Origin: Rhodospirillaceae bacterium
GTDB lineage: Bacteria; Pseudomonadota; Alphaproteobacteria; Dongiales; Dongiaceae
Assembly: GCA_016712715.1 (NCBI GenBank)
Contig: JADJQM010000001.1
Span: forward strand, 1,943,001-2,007,000
Length of the DNA stretch: 64,000 bases
Reading direction: 5' to 3'
The notes under the pieces are model-generated. The model was not told the origin of the DNA, did not search any database, and saw only the letters and a program-made list of their open reading frames with translations. Positions 52,261 to 60,620 of the stretch are shown here, piece by piece; within the stretch, counting starts at the first letter, position 1, and the number at the start of each line of letters is the position of its first letter. Both the position numbers and the translations under genes were made by a program.

Positions 52261-52692
52261 ATGATGCTGTCGCTTCAACCCGTTACCGATCTCGCCCCCT
52301 TCGCCGATCTGCTGCGCGCGAGCGGGTTGCCGGCCGATGACCTCACCCAACCGGGGCGACGTTTCTGGCGGGCTGTTACGGGCGATGGCGTGACGATCGG
52401 CTATGGCGGGCTGGAAGGAGATGGCGCTGACGTGCTGCTGCGCTCGGTCGTGATCGACAGCAGATCGCGTGGCAGCGGATCGGGGCGCGCGCTGGTGGCT
52501 CTTCTGCTCGCCGAGGCGAAAGCCGGCGGTGCGTCGAAGGTTTGGCTGCTCACCTTGAGTGCCGCGGATTTCTTCCGCCATCTCGGCTTCAGCGTGGCGG
52601 CGCGCGCGGCGGCGCCGGCCGCCATCACCACATCGCAGCAGTTCAGCGCATTGTGCCCGGCCAGCGCGCAATTGCTGGTGACGAGCGTCTAG
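52261..52692 (+). CDS. ArsN2-like GNAT acetyltransferase
   Basis: About 143 residues. The GNAT core includes LLRSVVIDSRSRGSGSGRAL, the acetyl-CoA loop, and a C-terminal AADFFRHLGFSV then AAITTSQQFSALCPASAQLL. The AxFxSLCPASA ending is characteristic of ArsN2-type proteins, several of which occur in arsenic resistance loci. No other ars genes are present, so the substrate remains open. Two adjacent ATGs (52261 and 52264) are possible starts. It lies 115 nt after hicB. Confidence 0.78.
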   Translation: MMLSLQPVTDLAPFADLLRASGLPADDLTQPGRRFWRAVTGDGVTIGYGGLEGDGADVLLRSVVIDSRSRGSGSGRALVALLLAEAKAGGASKVWLLTLSAADFFRHLGFSVAARAAAPAAITTSQQFSALCPASAQLLVTSV

Positions 52693-52708
52693 ATAGCGAG
52701 CCGCGCCC

Positions 52709-53986
52709 TCACACCTCTTCCCACGGAAAACTATCCAGCCGCACAGCGCCCGTCTCGGTGATCACCACCTGGGTTTCCAGTTTCACGCATTCGCCTGTGC
52801 CTTCTTCGCCGATGAGGCTTTCGACGCAGACGGTCATGTTCTTCTCGAAAATGCCCCGATAGGCGGCTTTCCAATCGGGATGCAAAGGGATCGAGGGATA
52901 CTCGTCGGCCAATCCCACGCCGTGGAGCGCCACGGAATAGCGGCAGCTCACATATTTTTCGGGGATGCGCCAGCTCTTCGCGTTGAACTCGTCGAAGCTC
53001 AAGCCGCTTTTGAGAAGGGCGAGGTTATGCTCGATCTGCTCGCGGGCCGTCAGATAAAGGTCGCGCTGGTGCGGCGTCATTTTCGTATGGCCCACGGTCC
53101 AGGAGCGCGAGAGATCGGCGCAATAGCCATAGGGGCCGATCATGTCGGTGTCGAAGCCCAGCATGTCGCCAAGCTTTGCCACATGGTCGGAGCATTCCTG
53201 GAACCAGGGATTGGTGCGTTCGCCCACAGTGAGGAGGCGCGTTTCCAGCCATTCGCCGCCGGAGCGGATGTTTTCGTAATGGAGCTCCGCCCAGATTTCC
53301 TGTTCGGTCTTGCCGGGCAGCGAGTGATCGTAGAGCCGCGCCATGCCGGCTTCGCAGACACGCACGGTCCAGCGCATGAGATCGAGTTCCTCGGCACTCT
53401 TGATCGAGCGGGCGATCTCGGTCAATGCCTGGCCTTCGACGACGGTGACGCCGCGCTTGCGGAGCGCATCGACGCCGGGCGGGTCGAGCTTGTCGATCGC
53501 GAGGCGCATGTTGCCGCCATTGCGCTCCTTCAGGATCGAGACCAGCTCGTCGGCCCAGGCATCGACGCGTTCCTGCAACCGGTCGGCGGTGTACATGTAG
53601 AACCAGGCATTGCCGGGGCGAACCTCGTTCACCGTCTCGAAGCCGTCGGCGAGATGCTCGGCGCCGCGATAGGCGAATTCGATGGCATGGCCGTCGGCGA
53701 ACAGCAGCGCATAGTGGAACGGGTTGTGGGTCGCCCAGAGCTGCATGTTGGAAAGGTCGGTCGCATAGCGGATGTTGATCGGGTCATAAAGCAGGATGGC
53801 GGCGCAATCCTTGGCGACCACCTGTTCCACCAGCCGCTGCTTGCGGTAGCCGCGCGCACTGACCAGGGTCGATTTCGGCAGTGGACTTTTGAGCGGTCGG
53901 TCAGATCCTGCCGGATTGAGATAGGTTGCCTTGCGCGCGTCCTTGAAAACCGGCGCCGTGGGCGCCATGACCAGATCCGCCGACAT
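52709..53986 (-). CDS. M24 metallopeptidase-fold protein resembling the DMSP lyase DddP
   Basis: A 425-residue pita-bread-fold protein. Putative metal ligands are the aspartates of FDTDMIGPYGYCADLSRSW, the His of VALHGVGLADEYPS, the Glu of CVESLIGEEG and the Glu of VKLETQVVI. This set, the NPWFQECSDHV segment and MQLWATHNPFHYALLFADG resemble DddP, the dimethylsulfoniopropionate lyase, more than Xaa-Pro peptidases. Substrate cannot be proven from sequence. GGGGAAG precedes the ATG at 53986. It is divergent from a class II aldolase gene. Confidence 0.82.
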   Translation of the reverse strand: MSADLVMAPTAPVFKDARKATYLNPAGSDRPLKSPLPKSTLVSARGYRKQRLVEQVVAKDCAAILLYDPINIRYATDLSNMQLWATHNPFHYALLFADGHAIEFAYRGAEHLADGFETVNEVRPGNAWFYMYTADRLQERVDAWADELVSILKERNGGNMRLAIDKLDPPGVDALRKRGVTVVEGQALTEIARSIKSAEELDLMRWTVRVCEAGMARLYDHSLPGKTEQEIWAELHYENIRSGGEWLETRLLTVGERTNPWFQECSDHVAKLGDMLGFDTDMIGPYGYCADLSRSWTVGHTKMTPHQRDLYLTAREQIEHNLALLKSGLSFDEFNAKSWRIPEKYVSCRYSVALHGVGLADEYPSIPLHPDWKAAYRGIFEKNMTVCVESLIGEEGTGECVKLETQVVITETGAVRLDSFPWEEV

Positions 53987-54165
53987 GTCTTCCCCGATGA
54001 GACTGTTTCGCCACGTAACGATCCATGAGCTAAATCTAGCCCCCGCGCCGGGCCTCCGGCGATACATAATTGGCATGCCAGGATCGCAGCCATGCATAGG
54101 CGGCATTTGACCGAGGAAGTGGCCTTGCGCATACTCAGGTCAGCATTCCAGCCCTTCAGGAGCAG

Positions 54166-54936
54166 ATGATGACCTCGGTTGCGCGTATTCCTGCGAAAGC
54201 CCGGCTCGACAACTCGCATTACGAGGAGCGCTGCCAACTGGCCGCGGCCTTCCGCTGGACGGCGGAACTCAACATGCATGAGGGGGTCGCCAACCATTTC
54301 AGCCTGGCGGTCTCGGACGATGGCAGCCAGTTCCTGGTCAATCCCTGCGGCAAGCATTTCTCGCGCATCAAGGCCAGCGACCTCATCCTGCTCGATGCCA
54401 ACGATCCCAGCACGATGGACCAGCCCAACGCGCCGGACCCCACGGCCTGGGCGATCCACGGCGCCATTCACCGGAACGCACCGCATGCGCGCTGTGTGCT
54501 GCATGTGCATTCGAAATATGCCCTCACGCTGGCCTGCCTCAAGGATCCCAGCATGAAGCCCATCGACCAGAACACGATGCGTTTCTACAACCGCATCGCC
54601 TATGACATGGGCTTTGACGGGATGGGGCTGGGCGACGAGGCGGAGCGGCTGTCGACCTGCCTCGGTGACAAGAAGGTGATGGTGATGGGTAATCACGGCG
54701 TGCTGGTCGCGGCCGCGACGGTCGCCGAGGCCTTCGACCTCCTTTATTACTTCGAGCGCGCGGCGGAGACCTTGATCACGGCCTATTCGACCGGACGCGA
54801 GCTCAACATCGCCAGCCATGAGGTGGCCGAGAAGACGGCGCGGCAGTGGGAAGAGTATCCGAGCGACCAGGAGAACATGCATCTCAACGAGATCCGCGCG
54901 ATCCTCGATCAGAAGCAGCCGGATTACGCGGAGTAG
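54166..54936 (+). CDS. Class II aldolase/adducin family protein
   Basis: A 256-residue zinc enzyme-like protein. HARCVLHVHSKYALTLACLK holds two metal-binding histidines of the HxH type and a third lies in VMVMGNHGVLVAAATVAEAF. ANHFSLAVSDDGSQFLVNPC is the substrate-loop region. Members are sugar-phosphate aldolases, but many bacterial ones of unknown substrate accompany amidohydrolases and M24 proteins. GGAGCAG precedes two adjacent ATGs at 54166. It is divergent from the DddP-like gene. Confidence 0.88.
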   Translation: MMTSVARIPAKARLDNSHYEERCQLAAAFRWTAELNMHEGVANHFSLAVSDDGSQFLVNPCGKHFSRIKASDLILLDANDPSTMDQPNAPDPTAWAIHGAIHRNAPHARCVLHVHSKYALTLACLKDPSMKPIDQNTMRFYNRIAYDMGFDGMGLGDEAERLSTCLGDKKVMVMGNHGVLVAAATVAEAFDLLYYFERAAETLITAYSTGRELNIASHEVAEKTARQWEEYPSDQENMHLNEIRAILDQKQPDYAE

Positions 54937-54965
54937 GTAATCAGGCGGGCGAAGACGCAGAAAGT

Positions 54966-55095
54966 CCCCTCACCCCAACCCCTCTCCGCTGTCGGCGAAT
55001 GCCGACATTCGTCGGCTGTGGGGCGAGGGGCTTTATAGCGAACTCGCTCAATACTCCCTCGCCCCACGAAGTGGGGAGAGGGTCGGGGTGAGGGG
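54966..55095 (-). repeat. Palindromic intergenic element, copy F, with inserted 26-bp module
   Basis: A 130-bp copy in minus orientation between convergent genes, ending 2 nt from the stop codon of the acyl-CoA ligase gene. The 26-bp module at 54991-55016 (GTCGGC-GAAT-GCCGAC-ATTC-GTCGGC) matches that of copy E when read on the minus strand, but here it sits in the second arm. Confidence 0.9.
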
Positions 55096-55097
55096 AC

Positions 55098-56729
55098 TTA
55101 CAGCCCCTTCGCCTGCTCGCGCAGGATGAATTTCTGGATCTTGCCGGTTGAGGTCTTCGGCAGTTCGCCGAACACGACGCGCTTGGGGGCCTTGAAGCCG
55201 GCGAGGGCTTCGCGGCAGAAGCTGATCAGCTCGGCTTCGGTCGCGCTGGCGCCCGCTTTCAGCTCAATGAAGGCGCAGGGCACCTCGCCCCATTTGGGAT
55301 CCGGTTTCGCAACGACGGCGGCCAGGGCCACAGCGGGGTGCTTGAAGAGGCGGCTCTCGATCTCGATCGAGGAGACGTTCTCGCCGCCGGAGATGATGAC
55401 GTCCTTGAGGCGGTCCTTGATCTCGACATAGCCGTTGGGATGCTGCACGGCCAGATCGCCGGAATGGAAATAGCCGTTGGCGAAGGCCTTTTCCGTGGCG
55501 GGCGCATCCTTGTGATAGCCCTTCATCACCGTGTTGCCGCGGATGAGAATCTCGCCCATCGATGTGCCGTCGGCGGGCGGCGTCGCGCCCGTCTCGGGAT
55601 CCTGCAACCGAATCTCCTCGGTGACGGGCATGCAGACGCCCTGCCGCGCCTTGATCTCGGCCTGCTCGGCGAAGGGGAGCTCGTCCCATTCCGCCTGCCA
55701 GGCGCAATGCACGACATGGCCGAAGGTCTCGGTGAGGCCGTAGACCTGCATCACCTCGAAGCCAAGCTCCGCCATTTTAGCCAGGACCGCGCTGGGCGGC
55801 GGGGCGCCGGCGGTCATGACCTTGACCGGATGCTTGATCGCGCGGCGCTCGCTCTCCGGCGCATTCACCAGCATGCCGAGGACCACCGGCGCACCGCCCA
55901 GATGGGTGATGCCGTGATCGGCCACCGCGTCGAAGACCGCCTTGGCGCTCACGTAACGGCAGAGCACCGCGGTACCGGCGACCAGCGCGAGGGTCCAGGC
56001 ATGGCCCCAGCCGTTACAATGGAACATCGGCACGGTGTAGAGATAGCGAGGATGAGGCTGCAGGCCCCAGCCGACCACAGTGCCGAGACTCATGAGATAG
56101 GCACCGCGATGGTGATAGAGAACGCCCTTCGGCCGCCCACTGGTGCCCGACGTGTAGTTGAGCGAAAGCGATTGCCATTCATCGGCGGGCAATTGCCAGG
56201 GAAGATCGATATCGCCGCTCTCAAGGAGCGCGTCATAGGTGAGGGTACCCAGGCGGTCTTCCGGCGCCTGGCCCGATTTCGCGGCCGGATCGACGATGTC
56301 GATGACGATCGGCTTGGGGCCGCTCATGCGCGCCAAAGCCTCGCGCATCGTGCCGGCGAATTCGGTGTCGGTGATCAGCACCTTGGCGCCGCCATGGTCC
56401 AGGATATAGGCGACGGTATCAGGATCGAGGCGGGTGTTGATGGTGTTGAGGATGCTCCCTGAGAGCGGCACGCCGAAATGTGATTCGAAAATTTCCGGCG
56501 TATTGGCAGCCATCAGGGCCACGACATCGCCCTTCCCCACACCCAGCCGCTGCAGCGCCGAGGCAAGGGCGCCGGCCCGGTTGCGCAAGGCGAGCCAGCT
56601 ATAGCGCCGCTGGCCATAGATCACGGCGACGCGGCCGGGGAACACCGCCGCTGCCCGGCTGAGGAAGGAGAGCGGCGACAAAGGCACAAAATTCGCCGCG
56701 TTCCTGGGTAGATCGATGTCGTCCGTCAT
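55098..56729 (-). CDS. Acyl-CoA synthetase, AMP-forming (DmdB/FadD-like)
   Basis: About 543 residues of the ANL superfamily. The phosphate loop is YTSGTSGRPKGVLYHH, with MQVYGLTETFGHVV at the adenine site and the C-terminal YFHSGDLAVQHPNGYVEIKD and KTSTGKIQKFILR lysine. It belongs to the group that includes 3-methylmercaptopropionyl-CoA ligase and medium-chain fatty acid ligases. ATG at 56729 follows a GGGA; 56738 is an alternative. It lies 25 nt after the DUF1326 gene in a same-strand cluster. Confidence 0.93.
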   Translation of the reverse strand: MTDDIDLPRNAANFVPLSPLSFLSRAAAVFPGRVAVIYGQRRYSWLALRNRAGALASALQRLGVGKGDVVALMAANTPEIFESHFGVPLSGSILNTINTRLDPDTVAYILDHGGAKVLITDTEFAGTMREALARMSGPKPIVIDIVDPAAKSGQAPEDRLGTLTYDALLESGDIDLPWQLPADEWQSLSLNYTSGTSGRPKGVLYHHRGAYLMSLGTVVGWGLQPHPRYLYTVPMFHCNGWGHAWTLALVAGTAVLCRYVSAKAVFDAVADHGITHLGGAPVVLGMLVNAPESERRAIKHPVKVMTAGAPPPSAVLAKMAELGFEVMQVYGLTETFGHVVHCAWQAEWDELPFAEQAEIKARQGVCMPVTEEIRLQDPETGATPPADGTSMGEILIRGNTVMKGYHKDAPATEKAFANGYFHSGDLAVQHPNGYVEIKDRLKDVIISGGENVSSIEIESRLFKHPAVALAAVVAKPDPKWGEVPCAFIELKAGASATEAELISFCREALAGFKAPKRVVFGELPKTSTGKIQKFILREQAKGL

Positions 56730-56754
56730 GACACGCATCCCGCGCCCGGTTGGA

Positions 56755-57363
56755 TCAGGGCCCACGCCAGTCGATGGCGCAGATCTCGGCGCTGCGGCCA
56801 TCGAAATCCCAGACGCGGCCGAAGGCGCGGACGCGGCCCTGATTGGCCTTGGCCACCGTGATATCCGGACCCATCCAGTATTCGGTGTTGGTGATGACGA
56901 CATGGAAGCCGGGATCCTTGCCGCCGATCGGCTCCACCTCGCCGATGATCCGCTTGGGCACAACGAGGCGGCGCTTCTCGCCCTCGCGCTCGAAGCTCAC
57001 GGGGGCGCGCTCGGCGCCCAGAAACGTGCTGACCAGGATCGAGAACAATCCCGTGGTGCCGCGCGCCTTGCCGCTGAAGATGTTGGTGAGCTTTTCGAAA
57101 GCGGCATCCGAGGCGCGCTCGTCGATATAGGCGGCGGCGGTCCAATTGCCGCGCGCCATGTTGCCGGGGATATCGAGCAGCAGGGCGACGTTGAGGCCGG
57201 AAAGATCGGTGTCGCCGCTATGGCCCTCATCGATGCGGATGCCGCCCCAGCCCTGGCATTGCCCCTCGGTCGGCGGATGCTTGCCGAGCGAGACGACGCA
57301 GGGACAGAAGATCGTGCAACTGCAATTGAGGATGAGTTCGCCCTTGAGCGCCCATTTTTCCAT
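56755..57363 (-). CDS. DUF1326 protein with a Cys-rich motif
   Basis: A 202-residue protein with the family motif NCSCTIFCPCVVSLGKHP near the N-terminus, three cysteines in CxCxxxCPC spacing, suited to a metal or redox site. EYWMGPDITVAKANQGRVRA near the end is conserved in the family. DUF1326 genes often neighbour DUF2182, as here (18-nt gap). No enzymatic function is established. Confidence 0.88.
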   Translation of the reverse strand: MEKWALKGELILNCSCTIFCPCVVSLGKHPPTEGQCQGWGGIRIDEGHSGDTDLSGLNVALLLDIPGNMARGNWTAAAYIDERASDAAFEKLTNIFSGKARGTTGLFSILVSTFLGAERAPVSFEREGEKRRLVVPKRIIGEVEPIGGKDPGFHVVITNTEYWMGPDITVAKANQGRVRAFGRVWDFDGRSAEICAIDWRGP

Positions 57364-57381
57364 GATCTTTTTTTCTCCCCT

Positions 57382-58182
57382 TCAGATCGCGAACAATGAC
57401 GTACCCAGGGTGAAGCCCGCCGCCGCGATCAGGATCAACCCCAAGGGTATGGTGACATAGCGCCCGGTGCCAGCGAGTTTTTCGAGCACCATCAAAAGCA
57501 TGCCGAGCGCCATCCAGGCGAGGTTCATGCTGCCGCCGATGAGGGCCAGCAGCATCAGCGCCCAGCAGCAGCCGAGACAGTCGCGGCCATGGCGCAGGCC
57601 CATCGCAGCCGCCCCGCGCAGGCCGTGGCGCCAGTTGACCATGAAGAAGGTCATCGGGTGGCGGCAGCGCGTGAGGCAGGCATGTTTGAGGCGGCTGAAC
57701 TGATAGAAGCCCGCGCCCGTGAGCAGGAGAGTGGCGAATATCGGTTCGGCCTGGGGCGGCATGAGGCGGGCCAGCATGAATTGGAGGGCGGCCGCCGCCA
57801 GGGAAAAACCCAGCCAGATCGCGGCATAGGCGAGCAGGAAGGCCAGGAACAGCGCGCTCGGCGAGCCAGCCCTGCCCGGCTGCACCAGGATGGCGAAGCG
57901 TTGCAGGGTGGGGAGGGAGGTCGGCAGCATCATGCCCAGCGACATCAGCGCCCACATCAATGCGAGCGTGTCATATCCGGTGGCGTTTCCGGGTGCGAGG
58001 CAGCGCGAGAGGAAGTCGGCGATGACATCATCAGAGCTGCCGGGAGCTGCGCTGGTCCAGACGAGGCCGGCCCAGGAGGCGGCGAGTAGGAGATAGAAGG
58101 CCAGCCAGCCGACGACCGGCCATTGTCGGGCAAGCGAGATGGATTGAAGCCTGGAGAGGCGCTGCGGTTGATCGACACTCAT
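57382..58182 (-). CDS. DUF2182 integral membrane protein
   Basis: A 266-residue protein with about seven hydrophobic segments. The characteristic pieces are FSRLKHACLTRCRHPMTFFM and GLRHGRDCLGCCWALMLLAL, whose cysteines and histidines justify the family's description as predicted metal-binding. It pairs with DUF1326 downstream. A histidine kinase gene ends 70 nt upstream, so the pair may be controlled by or encoded with that two-component system. Confidence 0.87.
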   Translation of the reverse strand: MSVDQPQRLSRLQSISLARQWPVVGWLAFYLLLAASWAGLVWTSAAPGSSDDVIADFLSRCLAPGNATGYDTLALMWALMSLGMMLPTSLPTLQRFAILVQPGRAGSPSALFLAFLLAYAAIWLGFSLAAAALQFMLARLMPPQAEPIFATLLLTGAGFYQFSRLKHACLTRCRHPMTFFMVNWRHGLRGAAAMGLRHGRDCLGCCWALMLLALIGGSMNLAWMALGMLLMVLEKLAGTGRYVTIPLGLILIAAAGFTLGTSLFAI

Positions 58183-58252
58183 GGCGCCAGAAAAGCACGA
58201 AATCGGGGCGCGTGGAACGATTTCACGCGCCGCAATGCAGCAGAGCCTGGCC

Positions 58253-59626
58253 CTAGCGCGTCAGGCGCGGCAAGCTGAGGCGCACCACAAGGCCGCCCGT
58301 GTCGCCATTGCCAAGTGTCACGTCCCCGCCATGGGCGCGCAGCACATGGCGGGCGATGGCAAGGCCGAGGCCCATGCTGCCGGCAGTATGGGCGGAAGGT
58401 GACCGCGCCGGGTCGAGCCGGTAGAAGGGGTCGAAGACGCGCTCCTGTTCCGCCAGCGGAATGCCGGGGCCGGCATCGCGCACCCTGATTTCGATACTGT
58501 CCGGCGTCTCGTTCACGCTGACCCTGGCACAGGCGCCGTATTTGACGGCGTTCTCGACCACATTGGTGACGGCACGCTGGAGCGAGAGCGGTGCCGCCTC
58601 GAGGACGAGATAGGCCGGTCCCTCATAGCTGGCCTCGCCGCCGGCATCGACGATCTCGTCGCAGACGGAATGCACCAGGGAGGCGAGATCAACCATCACA
58701 CGCTTCTCTCCCGCAACATCGTCGCGCGCGAAAGTGAGGGTGGCGGCGATCATGCGGTCCATCAGGCCAAGGTCGGCGAGGATCCTGTCGCGCTCGCTGC
58801 CCATGGGCAGCGCCTCGGCGCGCAGGCGCAGGCGCGAGAGCGGCGTACGGAGATCGTGGGAGATGGCGGCCAGCATCTGCGTGCGGTCGGCAACAAACCG
58901 TCTGAGACGATCCTGCATCCGGTTGAAGGCGCGCGTCACCGCGCGCACTTCGCGCGGTCCCGCCACGGCCAGGGGTGCCGCGTTCATGTTGAGCCCGAGC
59001 TGTTCGGCACCACCGGCCAGGCGCCGCAGCGAGCGCGAGATGCCGCGCGCCGCCAACAGGGAAATGGCGATGATGGCGAGGAAGGTGGCGACCCAGGGCA
59101 GCCAGGGAAAGAAGGGTGGCGGCGGCAGCAATTCGGCAAAGGGCATGGTCACTGTGAGCCAAGACCCATCCTGGAGGCGCAGCCACAGAATGGCGGGCTG
59201 GTCGGGTGGCGTCGGAAAGCCAAAGGGCATGGGGCCCGGGTCTGGCTCGGTGCGTTCCGCTTCCAGCAGCACCTCGGTCACCAGATGCGGCATGGCGCGC
59301 AGCACATGATCGCGGAGACGCCCCAAAGGCGGCATCTGCACAATGGATGCCTTTGGATCAAAATGGTCCCTGATGTCGAGCTGGAAGGCGCTGATCGCGT
59401 GCAGCACATCGCGGCGCCGGTCCGGCGGTGTTTGCGCGGCAAGCTCGATCGGTCCCCGCAGGCGCTGGATGACGGAATCGAGACCGGATTGCGGCCACCA
59501 GCCGTTGCGGTCGCCGAGGAACAGCAGATAGCCCAGGCCCTGGGTCAGCAGCATCGCCGCCACCATGATGAGCGCGATGCGGGTGGCGATGCGGTCTGGC
59601 CACAGAAGACGCGCGTGCCGGGACAT
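58253..59626 (-). CDS. Sensor histidine kinase
   Basis: A 457-residue inner-membrane kinase from the ATG at 59626. A first transmembrane helix (residues 13-35), a periplasmic region of about 150 residues and a second helix (LPWVATFLAIIAISLLAARG) lead to a HAMP linker. The phosphoacceptor H-box is MLAAISHDLRTPLSRLRLR, followed by the N-box VTNVVENAVKYG and ATP lid motifs DAGPGIPLAEQER and GSMGLGLAIARH. It starts 13 nt after the response regulator stop, forming a two-component pair. The signal is unknown. Confidence 0.94.
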   Translation of the reverse strand: MSRHARLLWPDRIATRIALIMVAAMLLTQGLGYLLFLGDRNGWWPQSGLDSVIQRLRGPIELAAQTPPDRRRDVLHAISAFQLDIRDHFDPKASIVQMPPLGRLRDHVLRAMPHLVTEVLLEAERTEPDPGPMPFGFPTPPDQPAILWLRLQDGSWLTVTMPFAELLPPPPFFPWLPWVATFLAIIAISLLAARGISRSLRRLAGGAEQLGLNMNAAPLAVAGPREVRAVTRAFNRMQDRLRRFVADRTQMLAAISHDLRTPLSRLRLRAEALPMGSERDRILADLGLMDRMIAATLTFARDDVAGEKRVMVDLASLVHSVCDEIVDAGGEASYEGPAYLVLEAAPLSLQRAVTNVVENAVKYGACARVSVNETPDSIEIRVRDAGPGIPLAEQERVFDPFYRLDPARSPSAHTAGSMGLGLAIARHVLRAHGGDVTLGNGDTGGLVVRLSLPRLTR

Positions 59627-59639
59627 CACCCTGGGGCCC

Positions 59640-60407
59640 CTAGTCCAGCGTGACGCTGGGTGCAAACAGATAGCCGCCGCTGCGCACGGTCTTGATGATG
59701 CGGGGTGCTCGCGGGTTCTGTTCGATCTTGCGGCGGATGCGGCTGATGAGGATGTCGACGCTGCGGTCATTGGCCTCGCCACCGCGGTTGCGGGTGAGTT
59801 CCACCAGATGCTCGCGCGTGAGGGTAGTCTGGGCATGTTCGATGAGCGCCAGCAGAAGATCGGTCTCGCCCGAGGTAAGCGTGATCAGCACATCGGCCGG
59901 GGAAAACACCTCGCGCTTGGCGGCATCGACCCGCCAGCCGTCGAAGCGATAGACGCGCTTTGTCCCCTTGCGTCCAGGCAGGACGGAAACGCCCTCATTG
60001 CGCTGATGGGCGCGGCGCAGGACGGCCCGGGTGCGCGCCACCAGTTCCGCCGAATCGAAGGGTTTCGCTACACAATCATCGGCGCCCATGTCGAAGCCGG
60101 CGAGCTTGTGCGGCCCGCGCCCGAGCGCGCTCAGCATGATGATCGGCAAGTCGGACTCGGCGCGCACGCGGCGGCACAGGGAGAGCCCGTCCTCATCCGG
60201 CAGCATCAGATCGAGGATCACCAGATCAGGCGGCGCCGCGTTGAGCAGCCTCAGCATGGTGGCGCCGTCGGGCGCCAAGGAGACGCGGAATCCGTTCTCG
60301 CCGAACAGGCGGCCCAGCAGCAGGCGATGATCCTGATCGTCATCGACGATCAGCAGATGCGGCAGTTGCGCTTGTGTCGGTTCGGTCTTTGCCGGCATGG
60401 CGAGCAT
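59640..60407 (-). CDS. OmpR-family response regulator
   Basis: A 255-residue regulator. The receiver domain (about residues 15-130) has VDDDQDH acidic residues, the phosphorylated Asp in LVILDLMLPDEDGLSL and Lys in DDCVAKPFD. The winged-helix output domain contains LTSGETDLLLALIEHAQTTL and VDILISRIRRKIEQNPRAPR. It is the first gene of a minus-strand set with the kinase, DUF2182, DUF1326 and the acyl-CoA ligase. Two tandem hairpins lie upstream. Confidence 0.94.
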   Translation of the reverse strand: MLAMPAKTEPTQAQLPHLLIVDDDQDHRLLLGRLFGENGFRVSLAPDGATMLRLLNAAPPDLVILDLMLPDEDGLSLCRRVRAESDLPIIMLSALGRGPHKLAGFDMGADDCVAKPFDSAELVARTRAVLRRAHQRNEGVSVLPGRKGTKRVYRFDGWRVDAAKREVFSPADVLITLTSGETDLLLALIEHAQTTLTREHLVELTRNRGGEANDRSVDILISRIRRKIEQNPRAPRIIKTVRSGGYLFAPSVTLD

Positions 60408-60505
60408 ATCTCGGGAGCCCTTTGTTGCGGGTGATGGTGGATGACGTTAGTTCATGGCGCGGTGCGGGCATGATCGCAAGTGAATGCTGTAGCGCGCGTC
60501 AAAAT

Positions 60506-60580
60506 GGCCCCGCCGCCAGGCACGGCGGCGGGACCGAGGCGTGGCAAGATGGCCCCGCCGCCAGGCACGGCGGCGGGGCC
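60506..60580. repeat. Two tandem copies of a 12-bp-stem hairpin
   Basis: GGCCCCGCCGCC-AGGCAC-GGCGGCGGGGCC occurs at 60551-60580 and, with one G-to-A change, at 60506-60535; the period is 45 bp. The copies stand between the EF-hand stop (60621) and the response regulator start (60407), both on the minus strand. They may end EF-hand transcription, although T-tracts are weak. Confidence 0.88.
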
Positions 60581-60620
60581 GACTGGCGGCACTATCTGCC
60601 GACCGGTCTTCGGGCAAGCG

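Noticed and set aside
42358..55016. Compensatory base changes between the 26-bp modules of copies E and F
   Set aside because: The apparent covariation disappears when copy F is read in its own (minus) orientation; the modules are then nearly identical.
15957..55095. Palindromic elements as CRISPR or attachment sites
   Set aside because: Copies are kilobases apart, not spaced as repeats and spacers; no cas genes or integrase are present.
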